Below, piece after piece: positions 8,010 to 16,976 of a DNA stretch of 64,000 nucleotides. The notes under the pieces were generated by a model that worked only from the letters and a program-made list of their open reading frames with translations, did not search any database and was not told the origin of the DNA. Position 1 is the first letter of the stretch. Every line of letters begins with the position of its first letter. The position numbers and the translations under genes were made by a program. The stretch lies in the NCBI RefSeq assembly GCF_000785435.2, contig NZ_JTDB02000002.1, positions 1,096,284-1,160,283 of the forward strand. Reading direction: 5' to 3'. The stretch comes from Paraburkholderia sacchari. GTDB lineage: Bacteria; Pseudomonadota; Gammaproteobacteria; Burkholderiales; Burkholderiaceae.

Positions 8010-9704
8010 TTACCAGGTCGCCGCAGCCGTGCGCGGCGGCACGGCGCCGTCCGAAGCCATCGCTTCACAGCGGTCGCGGCCTGCGGCCTTCGCCATGTAG
8101 AGCGCGAGATCGGCGCGGCTCATCAGGCGTTCGGGCTGGTCCTGGGTCGCCGCGAGTTCGGTGATGCCGATGCTCACGCTCAGATACGCCTCGCTGGGCA
8201 GCCCGGCGCAGACGTTCGCTTTCACCTGGCGGCGCAGCCGCTCGATCACGTCTTGCCCGGCGGCGAGTGTCGCGCCCGGCAGCAGGATGCCGAACTCCTC
8301 GCCGCCGAGCCGCCCGACCGCGTCGTCTGAGCGCAGCTCGCTGCGGCAGGTCTCGACGAAGTGCTGGAGCGCGCGGTCGCCGGCCGGGTGGCCGAAGCGG
8401 TCGTTGATCTGCTTGAAGTGGTCGAGGTCGGCGATCGCCATGCAGAGCGGCTTGCCGTTCGCATAAGCGCTGTCGATCTCGTGGCGCAGCAGGTCGAGGA
8501 AGTAGCGGCGCGAGAGCGCGCCCGTGAGCGCGTCGTGGCGCGCCTCGGCGGCCAGCAGCGAATTGGCGGCCTGCAGTTGCTCGGCGAGATCCCTGCTCGC
8601 GCGGTGCAGGCGCCGCTCGCGGACCAACGAGATCGAGATCACGGCGGCGAGCGTGACCGAACCCGCCAGCGTGAGGAAGATCAGCAGCCGGTCGCGCCGG
8701 TGATTCGCGAGCAGTTCGGGCCATCCGTTGAGCGGATCGACGAGATGGGCGGTGAGCCCCGAATTGAGTCCGCCGCGTTGCTCGTAAAGCGCCGGGGTGC
8801 GCTGGCGGGGCAATTCCACGAGCGCCTGCGCCGCGCTTTCCGATATCCACGGCGCTTCGCGCGCCGCCGCCTCGCCGGCGCCGTGCAGCGGGAGCTCGGC
8901 AAAGCGCTCGCGCAGATAGGTGTTCACGCGGTCGATGGCGTTCATCTCCTGCACATGGGAGCCGGGCATGGCGAGCCCTTCAAGCTTGCTGTCGTGCGCC
9001 ATGACGATCACGCCGTTGCTGTCGGAGACAAAGGTTCCCGGGCGGGTGACCCAGTGGCGCAGCCGCGCGATGCTGACCTTGGCGAGCACCGCGCCCACCA
9101 GCAAGCCGTTGTCGTAGACGGGCGCGGCCACGAAGATGCCGGGCTCGCCACTCGAGGTGCCGACGCCATAGGTTTCGGAGAACGCGCCGAGCAGGGTGTC
9201 GCTCAGATAGTTGCGCGCACGCATGTCGACGCCCACGTAGGAGATTTTCTCCATGGCGTTGCTCGACGCGATGCAGATGCCGTTGTTGTTCACGAGCCAG
9301 ATGGCGTCGAAGCCGGAGAACCCCTGGGCATCGTGCAGGAAGCCGTTGACGGCCGCGAGCGCGGGAGCGTGCTGCAATGCTGCGCGCCGCACCAGTTCCG
9401 TGGACGGGCGCGACGCGGCATAATCCCCGGCCTCGACCAGCGCCTGTTGCACCACGTGGGTTTCGGCCATGGTCGCGGGGATGGCGCGCGACATCGAGAG
9501 ATCGCTCGCGATGACTTCGGCCATGTTGTCGACGACCGAGCGCGTCATCTGGCGCTGCACGCCGAGCGCGGTGTCGAGCTCCTGGCGCATCATGCGGTTG
9601 GCGAGCCAGCCCGCGGCCAGCCAGCAGACAAGCGCGAGCGCCACGACAGCCGCCACCGTGACCACGGGGGGCAACGCGGCTTGACGCAAGAGTCTCCTGT
9701 TCAT
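8010..9704 (-). CDS. Membrane diguanylate cyclase with periplasmic Cache-type sensor
   Basis: A 564-residue protein predicted to make cyclic di-GMP. TM1 is at about 10-33 and TM2 at 337-361; the ~300 residues between them look like a double Cache sensor (FDAIWLVNNNGICIASSN, GEPGIFVAAPVYDN). A GGDEF domain (about 385-550) carries the active-site GGEEF at 467-471 and an RxxD inhibitory site (RSDD) five residues before it, so product inhibition is expected. The start at 9704 (MNRRLL) follows AGAAGG; the frame stays open further upstream without a better start. Monocistronic as far as can be seen. Confidence 0.92.
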   Translation of the reverse strand: MNRRLLRQAALPPVVTVAAVVALALVCWLAAGWLANRMMRQELDTALGVQRQMTRSVVDNMAEVIASDLSMSRAIPATMAETHVVQQALVEAGDYAASRPSTELVRRAALQHAPALAAVNGFLHDAQGFSGFDAIWLVNNNGICIASSNAMEKISYVGVDMRARNYLSDTLLGAFSETYGVGTSSGEPGIFVAAPVYDNGLLVGAVLAKVSIARLRHWVTRPGTFVSDSNGVIVMAHDSKLEGLAMPGSHVQEMNAIDRVNTYLRERFAELPLHGAGEAAAREAPWISESAAQALVELPRQRTPALYEQRGGLNSGLTAHLVDPLNGWPELLANHRRDRLLIFLTLAGSVTLAAVISISLVRERRLHRASRDLAEQLQAANSLLAAEARHDALTGALSRRYFLDLLRHEIDSAYANGKPLCMAIADLDHFKQINDRFGHPAGDRALQHFVETCRSELRSDDAVGRLGGEEFGILLPGATLAAGQDVIERLRRQVKANVCAGLPSEAYLSVSIGITELAATQDQPERLMSRADLALYMAKAAGRDRCEAMASDGAVPPRTAAATW

Positions 9705-9740
9705 CGGCCTTCTGGTTCGTTCGGGCGCATGGTGCGCAGG

Positions 9741-9755
9741 GTGCACATTGTGCAC
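9741..9755. promoter_or_regulatory. Inverted repeat GTGCAC-ATT-GTGCAC upstream of the diguanylate cyclase
   Basis: Two copies of the palindromic hexamer GTGCAC separated by 3 bp, 36 bp upstream of the cyclase start codon. It resembles an operator dyad. The rest of the 343-bp gap (9705-10047) shows no gene; it must also hold the promoter of the ABC operon that starts at 10048. Confidence 0.35.
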
Positions 9756-10047
9756 ATGGTGGTTTAGCGGGCGGGATGCCCGGTGTCCCGGTAAAGCGGG
9801 GCAATCGGTAAAACATTGGGGGGCTGGGTGGGACAACCGTGTTACGGGTGACCGCCGTTGCCGTGCGACGATTTTAACTCTCCAATGGAGCGATAGAGCC
9901 CGCGGACGCTTTGGGGTGGGCTGTGTCGATGCAACCTGCATGCTTCGCCATGAGACAGAGGGGCATCGGACGCGAGGTTGAATCTGTCATGAACGTTGTG
10001 TAGTGTCGTGCCGTTTTGGAACCGGGCAAGCACGGGAGAGCGCCTGA

Positions 10048-11820
10048 ATGGACTTCAGCTTCAACCTGAACCGCACGGCCAACGCCTCGGCGTGGCGCGT
10101 GCTGCCCAATCGCTGGGACTTCGTGGCGTTCCCGCTGATCATCTGTTTGATCGCGATGGCCGTGGTGGGCTTTCACGAGACCATGGCGCCCATCGCCACG
10201 CTCAAGACGCAGGCGATCTCGCTCGACCCGGCCAACCTGCCCGAGTACGCCATGCGCACGACGCTGCGCATGCTCGCGGCCATGGTCGCCTCGCTCACGT
10301 TCACGCTGGTCTACGGCACGCTCGCGGCCAAGAGCCGGCGCGCGGGCCAGGTGCTGGTGCCGATCCTCGACATCCTGCAGTCGGTGCCGGTGCTCGGCTA
10401 TATCTCGTTCACCGTTACGTTCTTCCTCGCGCTGTTTCCCTCGCGCGTGCTGGGCGCGGAACTCGCGGCGATCTTCGCGATCTTCACGAGCCAGGCCTGG
10501 AACATGACGTTCAGCTTCTACCAGTCGCTGCGCACGGTGCCGCGCGATCTCGATGAAGTCTCGCGCGGTTTCCATCTCACGGGCTGGCAGCGTTTCTGGA
10601 AGCTCGAAGTGCCGTTCTCGATGCCGGGCCTCATCTGGAACATGATGATGTCGATGTCGGGCGGCTGGTTCTTCGTGGTGGCCTCCGAAGCGATCACGGT
10701 GGGCAACAACACGATTACGCTGCCGGGCATTGGTGCGTACCTGGCGCAGGCGATCACGGAGAAGAACCTGCACGCGGTGGGCTGGGTGATTCTCACGATG
10801 ACGGTGGTGATCCTGGCCTACGACCAGTTCCTGTTCCGCCCGCTGGTGGCGTGGGCCGACAAGTTCCGCATGGAAAACACCGCATCGGGCGACGCGCCCG
10901 AGTCGTGGCTGCTCGACCTGATCCGCCGCACGCATCTGATTCATCGACTGCTCGTGCCGATGGGCTGGTTCTTCGCAAAGGCCGCGCGCGTGCCGTTCCG
11001 GCTGCCCGCCGCGCTGACCTTGTCATTGACGTCCCTCGCGGCGCCCGCTCCGGCGCGCGGCGAAAGTCTGCGCGCGAAGATCGGCGATGTTATCTGGGCC
11101 GTCTTCGTGATCGCGCTCACCGCCTACGTGGTCTGGCGCGTGTTCGCGTTCGTGCGCACCGGCGTCACGCTCGACGAAGTCGGCCATGTGTTCGTGCTTG
11201 GCCTCATTACGCTGTTGCGCGTGGTTCTGTTGATCGCGCTTGCCTCGGTGATCTGGGTGCCGCTCGGCGTGCTGATCGGCCTGCGTCCGGCGCTCGCCGA
11301 AAAGGTGCAGCCGCTCGCGCAGTTTCTCGCGGCGTTCCCCGCGAACCTGCTGTTCCCGGTGTTCGTGATCGTGATCGTGCGCTTCCACCTGAACCCGGAT
11401 ATCTGGCTCTCGCCGCTGATCGTGCTCGGCACGCAGTGGTATATCCTGTTCAACGTGGTTGCCGGCGCCACCGCCTATCCGAACGACTACAAGGAAGCGG
11501 CCAAGAATTTCCGCATCCGCGGCTGGCAGTGGTGGCGTCAGGCGATGCTGCCGGGCATTTTCCCGTACTACGTCACAGGGGCGATCACGGCGTCGGGCGG
11601 CGCGTGGAATGCGAGCATCGTGTCCGAGTTCGTGCAGTGGGGCGACACCAGGGTCGCTGCGCACGGCCTGGGCGCGTATATCGCGCAGATGACCGCCGCG
11701 GGCGACTATCCGAAGATCATTCTCGGCATTGCCGTGATGTCGCTGTTCGTCACGCTGTTCAACCGCGTGCTCTGGCGTCCCCTTTACACTTACGCGGAGT
11801 CCCGGCTGCGGCTCGACTGA
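10048..11820 (+). CDS. NitT/TauT-family ABC permease with two fused permease domains
   Basis: A 590-residue membrane protein made of two BPD_transp_1 halves (about 70-265 and 370-585). Each half has an EAA-type loop: DEVSRGFHLTGWQRFWKLEVP in the first and KEAAKNFRIRGWQWWRQAMLP in the second. A single fused chain can replace the usual permease dimer. This architecture belongs to the nitrate/sulfonate/bicarbonate importer group. The partner ATPase follows 30 bp downstream. No periplasmic binding protein is encoded nearby, so the substrate is unknown. Confidence 0.9.
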   Translation: MDFSFNLNRTANASAWRVLPNRWDFVAFPLIICLIAMAVVGFHETMAPIATLKTQAISLDPANLPEYAMRTTLRMLAAMVASLTFTLVYGTLAAKSRRAGQVLVPILDILQSVPVLGYISFTVTFFLALFPSRVLGAELAAIFAIFTSQAWNMTFSFYQSLRTVPRDLDEVSRGFHLTGWQRFWKLEVPFSMPGLIWNMMMSMSGGWFFVVASEAITVGNNTITLPGIGAYLAQAITEKNLHAVGWVILTMTVVILAYDQFLFRPLVAWADKFRMENTASGDAPESWLLDLIRRTHLIHRLLVPMGWFFAKAARVPFRLPAALTLSLTSLAAPAPARGESLRAKIGDVIWAVFVIALTAYVVWRVFAFVRTGVTLDEVGHVFVLGLITLLRVVLLIALASVIWVPLGVLIGLRPALAEKVQPLAQFLAAFPANLLFPVFVIVIVRFHLNPDIWLSPLIVLGTQWYILFNVVAGATAYPNDYKEAAKNFRIRGWQWWRQAMLPGIFPYYVTGAITASGGAWNASIVSEFVQWGDTRVAAHGLGAYIAQMTAAGDYPKIILGIAVMSLFVTLFNRVLWRPLYTYAESRLRLD

Positions 11821-11850
11821 CCGAATAATCGAAGGCTCGAAGGTAAAGCG

Positions 11851-13206
11851 ATGCAAAACCCCAAGACCCTAAGCACTACGACTACGCTGGGCGATGCGCA
11901 GAGCGTCCCGAATCCGCCGCGCGTCGGCGAGGAAATCCTGCGCGTGCAGAACGTGTGCCGGGGCTTCAACAAGACCCAGGGCGAGCTGCTCGTGCTCGAC
12001 GACGCCAATCTCTCGCTGCGCGAAGGCGAGATCGTCGGGCTGCTCGGCCGCTCCGGCTCGGGCAAGTCCACGCTGCTGCGCATCATCGCGGGGCTGATTT
12101 CGCCCACCTCCGGCGAGGTCACGTGGCGCGGCAAGCCACTCGAAGGCCCGGCCGAAGGCGTGGCGATGGTGTTCCAGACCTTCGCGCTGTTCCCGTGGCT
12201 CACGGTGCTGCAGAACGTGGAAGCGGGCCTCGAAGCGCAGGGCGTGGGCGCGCGCGAGCGCCGCGAGCGTGCGCTGGCCGCCATCGACCTGATCGGTCTG
12301 GACGGCTTCGAAAACGCCTACCCGCGCGAGCTTTCGGGCGGCATGCGCCAGCGCGTGGGCTTCGCGCGCGCGCTCGTGGTGGACCCGATGCTCATGCTGA
12401 TGGACGAGCCGTTCTCGGCGCTCGACGTGCTGACCGCCGAAACGCTGCGCACAGACTTGCTCGATCTCTGGACGCAAGGGCGCTTGCCGATCAAGTCGGT
12501 GCTGATCGTCACGCACAACATCGAGGAAGCGGTGTTCATGTGCGACCGCATTCTCGTTTTGTCGTCGAATCCGGGGCGCGTGGTGGCCGAGATCAAGGTG
12601 CCGTTCAAGCACCCGCGCAATCGTCTGGATCCGGCGTTCCGCAAGCTCGTGGACGACATCTACGCGAAGATGACCGCGCGCCAGACCGGCGAGGCGACGA
12701 AGAAGGGGCTCGAGCTCGGCAGCTGGCTGCCGCGCGTGTCCACGAACTTGATGGCCGGTCTGATCGAAACGCTGGCGGCCGCGCCTTATCACGGCCGCGC
12801 CGACATGCCGGAAATCGCGCGCTCGCTGCACCTGGAAGTGGACGATCTGTTCCCGATCGCCGAAGTGCTCCAGCACCTCGGCTTCGCCGACGTGCGCGAA
12901 GGCGATGTTCTGCTCACGCCGCCCGCGCGCGTGTTTGCGGAATTCGGCACGCAGGAGCGCAAGATGATGTTCGCCGAGCATCTGCTGCGTCAGGTGCCGC
13001 TCGCGGCGCGCATCAAGAAGGTGCTCAACGAGCGCCCCGGGCATCGCGCGCCGCGCGTGCGCTTCGAGCAGGAGCTGGAGGACTTCCTTTCGGACGGCGC
13101 CGCGGAAGAGACGCTCGACACCGTGATCGATTGGGGCCGTTATGGCGAGATCTTCTCGTATAACGACCAGTCGGAGATATTCAGTCTCGAAGACGTGGAG
13201 TCCTGA
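11851..13206 (+). CDS. NitT/TauT-type ABC ATPase with C-terminal AAA-associated domain
   Basis: A 451-residue ATPase. The nucleotide-binding domain covers about 28-270: Walker A GRSGSGKST at 66-74, Q-loop FQTFALFPW, signature LSGGMRQR at 161-168, Walker B LMLMDEPFSALD, and H-loop VTHNIEEA. Unlike SsuB or TauB (about 255 residues), it has ~150 extra C-terminal residues matching the AAA-associated domain seen in a subgroup partnered with fused permeases. That domain may be regulatory. Start ATG 11851 has an AAGG site. Co-transcribed with the permease. Confidence 0.9.
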   Translation: MQNPKTLSTTTTLGDAQSVPNPPRVGEEILRVQNVCRGFNKTQGELLVLDDANLSLREGEIVGLLGRSGSGKSTLLRIIAGLISPTSGEVTWRGKPLEGPAEGVAMVFQTFALFPWLTVLQNVEAGLEAQGVGARERRERALAAIDLIGLDGFENAYPRELSGGMRQRVGFARALVVDPMLMLMDEPFSALDVLTAETLRTDLLDLWTQGRLPIKSVLIVTHNIEEAVFMCDRILVLSSNPGRVVAEIKVPFKHPRNRLDPAFRKLVDDIYAKMTARQTGEATKKGLELGSWLPRVSTNLMAGLIETLAAAPYHGRADMPEIARSLHLEVDDLFPIAEVLQHLGFADVREGDVLLTPPARVFAEFGTQERKMMFAEHLLRQVPLAARIKKVLNERPGHRAPRVRFEQELEDFLSDGAAEETLDTVIDWGRYGEIFSYNDQSEIFSLEDVES

Positions 13207-13238
13207 GCGCGCCAGGTTGAGGCCCGTTCCACGCGCAA

Positions 13239-13271
13239 TTCAGGCACGCTTCAGGGGCGCTTCAGGCGCTA
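13239..13271 (-). repeat. 11-bp tandem repeat (x3) at the stop codon of the lipoprotein gene
   Basis: On the plus strand the units are TTCAGGCACGC, TTCAGGGGCGC and TTCAGGCGCTA. The last contains the gene's stop (cta at 13269-13271, i.e. TAG). Every unit contributes a TGA on the minus strand, at offsets 7, 18 and 29 from the stop, covering all three frames. Confidence 0.7.
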
Positions 13272-13844
13272 TTGCAGCGTGCCCCAGCGCTCGACCGCCG
13301 GCTCGGCGGTCGCCCATTTCCAGCCGCCCTGGTCGTGGCAGGTGCTGGCCGTGTACCACTGCTCGGGCGCGTCGGCGGCTTCGCCGTCCTGCACCGAGAA
13401 CACGAACTCCTTGCACAGCGCGAGCGCCGAAGCAAACGCGCGCGTCACGCGCACCTGGCCGTGACCGTTTTCCACCGGCAACTGGTGCTTGATGCGCCAG
13501 ATGTCCATGCCGCCCACGGGCAGCCGCCCGGCGGTTTCGGCGAGCATTTCCTGCTGGTCGGCGTGCATGCTCTTCATGAAGCGGTTGACGGCCTCGTCGG
13601 TGGCCGCCTGCACCGCAATGCCCACGCCCAGACCCACGGCAGGGTTCGCCGTCACGATGCCGGTGGCTGCGGCCGCCGCCGCGCCGCTGGCCGCGCCGAT
13701 CGACGAACAGCCGCTCGACGCGAGCGCGACGCTCACGCATAGCGCGGCAAGCGCGACGACACGCGCAGCCGCGCGCGGCCTGACGGACGGAGTCGCGTGC
13801 GGGATGGAGGACCTGCGCGCAGCGAAGTCGTGCGCCCCGCTCAT
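13269..13844 (-). CDS. Predicted lipoprotein, paralogue of the gene upstream
   Basis: A 191-residue protein with an N-terminal hydrophobic segment and lipobox ASSGC (VALASSGC, about 40-47), then a Gly/Ala-rich stretch that could be a glycine-zipper membrane segment. The C-terminal half shares its layout with the neighbour: GG-D/A-IWRIKHQLPVENGHGQVRVTR there aligns with WSISHSFPIEDDAHGRVTVSR, and both end WKWA-T/S-AEPA-RWG-LQ. Its ATG overlaps the upstream stop as ATGA, so the pair is translationally coupled. I do not recognise a functional family. A tandem duplication is the simplest origin. Confidence 0.75.
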   Translation of the reverse strand: MSGAHDFAARRSSIPHATPSVRPRAAARVVALAALCVSVALASSGCSSIGAASGAAAAAATGIVTANPAVGLGVGIAVQAATDEAVNRFMKSMHADQQEMLAETAGRLPVGGMDIWRIKHQLPVENGHGQVRVTRAFASALALCKEFVFSVQDGEAADAPEQWYTASTCHDQGGWKWATAEPAVERWGTLQ

Positions 13845-14470
13845 TGCAGCGCGCCCCAGCGGTCGGTGGCCGGTTCCGCCGACGCCCATTTCCATGCCTC
13901 GCCGTCGCGGCAGACCGAGGCCACGTAGAACGCGCTGGAGGCCGCCGTATCCTTGGTCGCGTCCTGATCGACGGAGAACACGATCTCCTTGCAGTCGAGC
14001 GCGCCGGTGCTGATCGTGCGGCTGACCGTGACGCGGCCATGCGCGTCGTCCTCGATGGGAAACGAATGGCTGATGGACCAGGGCGCCACGCCGCCCACCT
14101 CGAGCGGGCCGGCGGCCTTCGCAATACTGTCCTGGGTGTTGCGGTGCACTACACGCTCCGAATACTGCACGCCGGCCTTCGCGGCCGCCACGGCGCCGAG
14201 ACCGATGCCGGTGGCGACAGCCGCGTTGCTTGTCACCTTCGAGGCAACTGCCGCGCCAGCGATGCCGGCGCCCGCCTGCGCGCCTTCGGAGTAGAGCGAG
14301 CTGCACGCGGAGCAGGCGAGGCTCGCCACGGCGGCGAGCAGCGTGAGCGATACCGTGCGTCGCCAATGGGCACTCGAAGCGAGGGGGCGGGAGCGTGCCG
14401 CGATGGCCGAAGGCGCGATTCGTGGAGTCGACGTTGGCGCATTGCACGCCAGAGCACTTCGTTCTTGCAT
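13841..14470 (-). CDS. Predicted lipoprotein, first of a tandem paralogous pair
   Basis: A 209-residue protein with a lipobox-like LACSAC (about 49-54) after a hydrophobic segment (VSLTLLAAVASL), a Gly/Ala-rich stretch (AGAGIAGAAVASKV..), and a conserved C-terminal domain with CKEIVFSVDQD and the ending WKWASAEPATDRWGALQ. Both paralogues keep a cysteine before KE-F/I-VFSV and a second in the (S/T)VC/TCHD/RD segment, so a disulfide is possible. Function unknown. The long N-terminal extension before the hydrophobic segment suggests that the true start may be an internal codon rather than 14470. Confidence 0.7.
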   Translation of the reverse strand: MQERSALACNAPTSTPRIAPSAIAARSRPLASSAHWRRTVSLTLLAAVASLACSACSSLYSEGAQAGAGIAGAAVASKVTSNAAVATGIGLGAVAAAKAGVQYSERVVHRNTQDSIAKAAGPLEVGGVAPWSISHSFPIEDDAHGRVTVSRTISTGALDCKEIVFSVDQDATKDTAASSAFYVASVCRDGEAWKWASAEPATDRWGALQ

Positions 14471-14690
14471 GTCATTTCCCTGCCACTAGCGGCTGGAAGC
14501 TGCCCGGCGCGGACCTCCAGCACGTTTTGGTGCTGCGGATTGTGCAGGATGGCCTATACAAAGGGGATAGGGAAAGTGCAAGAAATTGCAAAACGTCGTG
14601 CGCCGATTGTCGTTACATGCTTGCGCGCGCCACCATCGTGTGCGTTTTGAATCGATGCGCTCGTGCTGGCGGGTGCGTATCGTATCGACG

Positions 14691-14708
14691 TAAGTGCGTT
14701 TAGTGCGT
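14691..14708 (-). repeat. 9-bp duplication (x2) at the stop codon of the sigma-54 activator
   Basis: Plus-strand units TAAGTGCGT and TTAGTGCGT; the second begins with the stop codon (tta, i.e. TAA). The period is 9, so no new frame is covered and the copied triplet is not a stop on the minus strand. Weak compared with the 10-11 bp cases. Confidence 0.4.
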
Positions 14709-15830
14709 GTCGCCTGCTTCGCTCGCGTCGCTATCGCTCGTGCTTTCGTCGGGCGTGCTGGCGTCGCTGTCCTCGGCGCCGTAGCTGCCGAGCCGGTTGT
14801 AGAGCGTCTTCAGGCTCACACCAAGCGTGCGCGCCGCGAGCCGCTTGTCGCCGCCGCAGTACTTGAGCGTGCCGAGGATGATCTGCTTTTGCGCATCCGC
14901 GAGCGGCGTGCCGATCCACACGCTCATCGCGTCGCCCTGGGTGACGGGCTTCTTCACGCGCGGCACGAGTTGCGGATGGGCGATCTCGACGGTCTTCTCC
15001 GCCAGGATGAACGCGCGGTACACGGCATTCTTGAGCTCGCGCACATTGCCGGGCCACGACCAGTTGCGCACGGTCTCGAGCGCGCGCTTGCTGAAGACCT
15101 TTTGCGTGCCGCTTTCCTCGTTGAGTTCGGTGAGAAAGAGTTGGGCGAGCAGTTCGCGGTCGCGCTCGCGCTCGCGCAGCGGCGGCGCGCGCAGCGGAAA
15201 CACCGCGAGCCGGTACATCAGGTCCTCGCGCAGCGCGTTCTCTTTCACGGCGGTCACCGGATCGCGATTGGTGGCCGCGATGATGCGCACGTCGCCGCGT
15301 ATCGCCTCGTTGCTGCCGACCGGATAGTACTCGCCGGTTTCGAGCGCGCGCAGCAGCTTGACCTGGTGCAGCAGCGACATCTCGGTGACTTCGTCGAGGA
15401 ACAGAGTGCCGCCGCGCGCATGTTCGAAGTGGCCGTCGCGGGCCTGCACGGCGCCCGTGAAGCTGCCTTTTTCGTGGCCGAACAGCTCGGCTTCGATCAG
15501 ATCGTCGGGAATCGCGCCGCAGTTCACGGCGATGAACGGGCCGTCGCGGCGGGTGCTTTGCGCGTGGATCGTGCGCGCCACGAGCTCCTTGCCCGTGCCC
15601 GACTCGCCGACGATCAGCGCGGTGGCGTCGGTGAGCGCCACGCGCTCGATCTGGCCGTAAAGCTCCCGCATGATCGCCGACGAGCCGTACAGCAAGCCGT
15701 ACGACTGCAAGCCGGCAACACGCGGGCCGGCAGTGTCGCTGCGGCGCGTGTCGTTGGCCTTTTCATTGCACCTTTCGGCGCGCTCATCGTCTCGTTCGGC
15801 GGCGGGCAGGCCCGGCTCGATTGACGGCAT
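14700..15830 (-). CDS. Sigma-54-dependent activator without receiver domain
   Basis: A 376-residue enhancer-binding protein. The AAA+ domain covers about 48-275: Walker A GESGTGKE at 75-82, sigma-54 contact loop GSFTGA at 122-127 (usual GAFTGA), and Walker B TLFLDE. A Fis-type helix-turn-helix lies near the C-terminus (AARTLGVSLKTLYNRL), followed by an acidic Ser/Asp tail. The ~45 N-terminal residues hold no sensory domain, so control must be by expression or a partner. ATG 15830 is the most likely start, though the frame is open to 15950. Its AAA+ and HTH regions closely resemble those of the regulator at 16977-18362, suggesting paralogy. Confidence 0.88.
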   Translation of the reverse strand: MPSIEPGLPAAERDDERAERCNEKANDTRRSDTAGPRVAGLQSYGLLYGSSAIMRELYGQIERVALTDATALIVGESGTGKELVARTIHAQSTRRDGPFIAVNCGAIPDDLIEAELFGHEKGSFTGAVQARDGHFEHARGGTLFLDEVTEMSLLHQVKLLRALETGEYYPVGSNEAIRGDVRIIAATNRDPVTAVKENALREDLMYRLAVFPLRAPPLRERERDRELLAQLFLTELNEESGTQKVFSKRALETVRNWSWPGNVRELKNAVYRAFILAEKTVEIAHPQLVPRVKKPVTQGDAMSVWIGTPLADAQKQIILGTLKYCGGDKRLAARTLGVSLKTLYNRLGSYGAEDSDASTPDESTSDSDASEAGDTH

Positions 15831-15961
15831 GGCGTATTCGTCCTGCAAATTGGGGTGTGCGGCCAGAAGCCGGAAAGCGCTCGCAATGCCAGTCGTACAG
15901 GCGCGGCGCGTGGGCGAGACCCGGAAGCGGAGCCGGCAGGCCGCTATCATCGGTTATACCG

Positions 15962-16013
15962 CAGGTCGTCCTGACAGGCCGTCCTTACGGGCCGTCCTTA
16001 CAGGCCGTCCAGA
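15962..16013. repeat. 13-bp tandem repeat, four units
   Basis: CAGGTCGTCCTGA, CAGGCCGTCCTTA, CGGGCCGTCCTTA and CAGGCCGTCCAGA follow each other without gaps, sharing the core GG-C/T-CGTCC. They lie 130 bp upstream of the sigma-54 activator start, in the 15831-16246 gap between two divergent genes. This could be an array of protein-binding sites or a slippage product. Nothing else in the gap looks like a gene. Confidence 0.75.
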
Positions 16014-16246
16014 ACTGGCGCGGACGATGCCGCGCCGACGGCCTCGGAATCCATCTCATAAACATTTAACCACTGCCTCGCCTTGCAGGGCAATCGATCT
16101 GGCCTTATGGCATGGCTCGTGCTGTGCAACTCGGACCTGCGCAGCGCGTCTACGTTATGAGCGGGCGTATCCTGCATGCGTCTGCATCGTGTAGCACGAA
16201 CTGTTCCGAATCCGCTTCGCCGGCAACGAAATTGGGAGAATGCGAT

Positions 16247-16597
16247 ATGGCCAGAAACAAGCCTGGACTGATTGGAACCCTGTTTGCGGTGGGCGCGCTG
16301 GGCGCGACGGCGGGCATGCTGGCGTTGCGCTGGTCGCAACGACACCGCATGCAGCGGCAGACTTTCTATCGCGATCTGAGCCGGTGGGAAGGCGAGGGCG
16401 GCGCACTGGTTGAGAGCGGCGCCGGCGCGCCGGGCGTGGCCGCTTCGGACAGCGGCGCGAGCATGGCCGACCCGACCAAAGCCGCACGCACGGTGAGCAA
16501 GACGGCGCTCGAGCCCGCCAACGGCGCGTCGAACGACGAGCCGGGCACGGCCTGGCCTTTTCCGCATGGAGGCGGCGACCCGGTAACGCGACACTGA
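16247..16597 (+). CDS. Small single-pass membrane protein, unknown function
   Basis: A 116-residue protein starting MARNKPGLIG with one predicted membrane helix (about 6-27), then a basic RWSQRHRMQRQ and a low-complexity Ala/Gly/Ser tail. GGGAGA lies 6 nt before the ATG at 16247, which is why I prefer it to the in-frame ATG at 16112. It sits between the two sigma-54 activators. No family recognised. Confidence 0.65.
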   Translation: MARNKPGLIGTLFAVGALGATAGMLALRWSQRHRMQRQTFYRDLSRWEGEGGALVESGAGAPGVAASDSGASMADPTKAARTVSKTALEPANGASNDEPGTAWPFPHGGGDPVTRH

Positions 16598-16976
16598 AGC
16601 TGCCTGCCGGTGCGAGCGGCGAGGCCCGCGCTGGGCGCGCTCGCGCCGTCGTGCGCCGGGAGCGCGCCGACGGGGGCACCGGCAGGGCTCCAGCAGGACA
16701 CCGACAAGCGCGCGCAAGCCTGTCTCGAATGAGTCTATAATGGTCATATCCACAACAATCGAGGTTCGGGTTGCGTGCTGGCCGCGGTATTGTTGCGCAA
16801 GCGCAGCTAAAACCGCTCAATCGCCGTCTTGAGCGCCCCCGACCGTTTCGTACTCCCCTGCAGCGCGACAGCATGCGCCGCGAAGTTTGCGGCGCGGGCT
16901 CACATTGCCTCGCGGCCCGTGCTTGCCGCGCTGCCGCGCACGGGAGCCACTCATCTTTCAGGGCTGACGAGACGCG
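16598..16976 (+). promoter_or_regulatory. 379-bp leader region of the NtrC-type regulator
   Basis: No gene seen. A perfect TATAAT is at 16736-16741, but no good -35 lies 16-18 bp upstream. It may still mark the promoter of the regulator gene at 16977, which would give a ~230-nt leader. Confidence 0.3.

Noticed and set aside
14691..14708. 9-bp duplication at the activator stop codon as part of the stop-repeat class
   Set aside because: The period is a multiple of 3 and the copied triplet is not a stop, so it does not show the frame-covering property. Kept only as a weak repeat feature.
15962..16013. Tandem repeat as a CRISPR array
   Set aside because: The units are contiguous with no spacers and are only 13 bp; no cas genes nearby.
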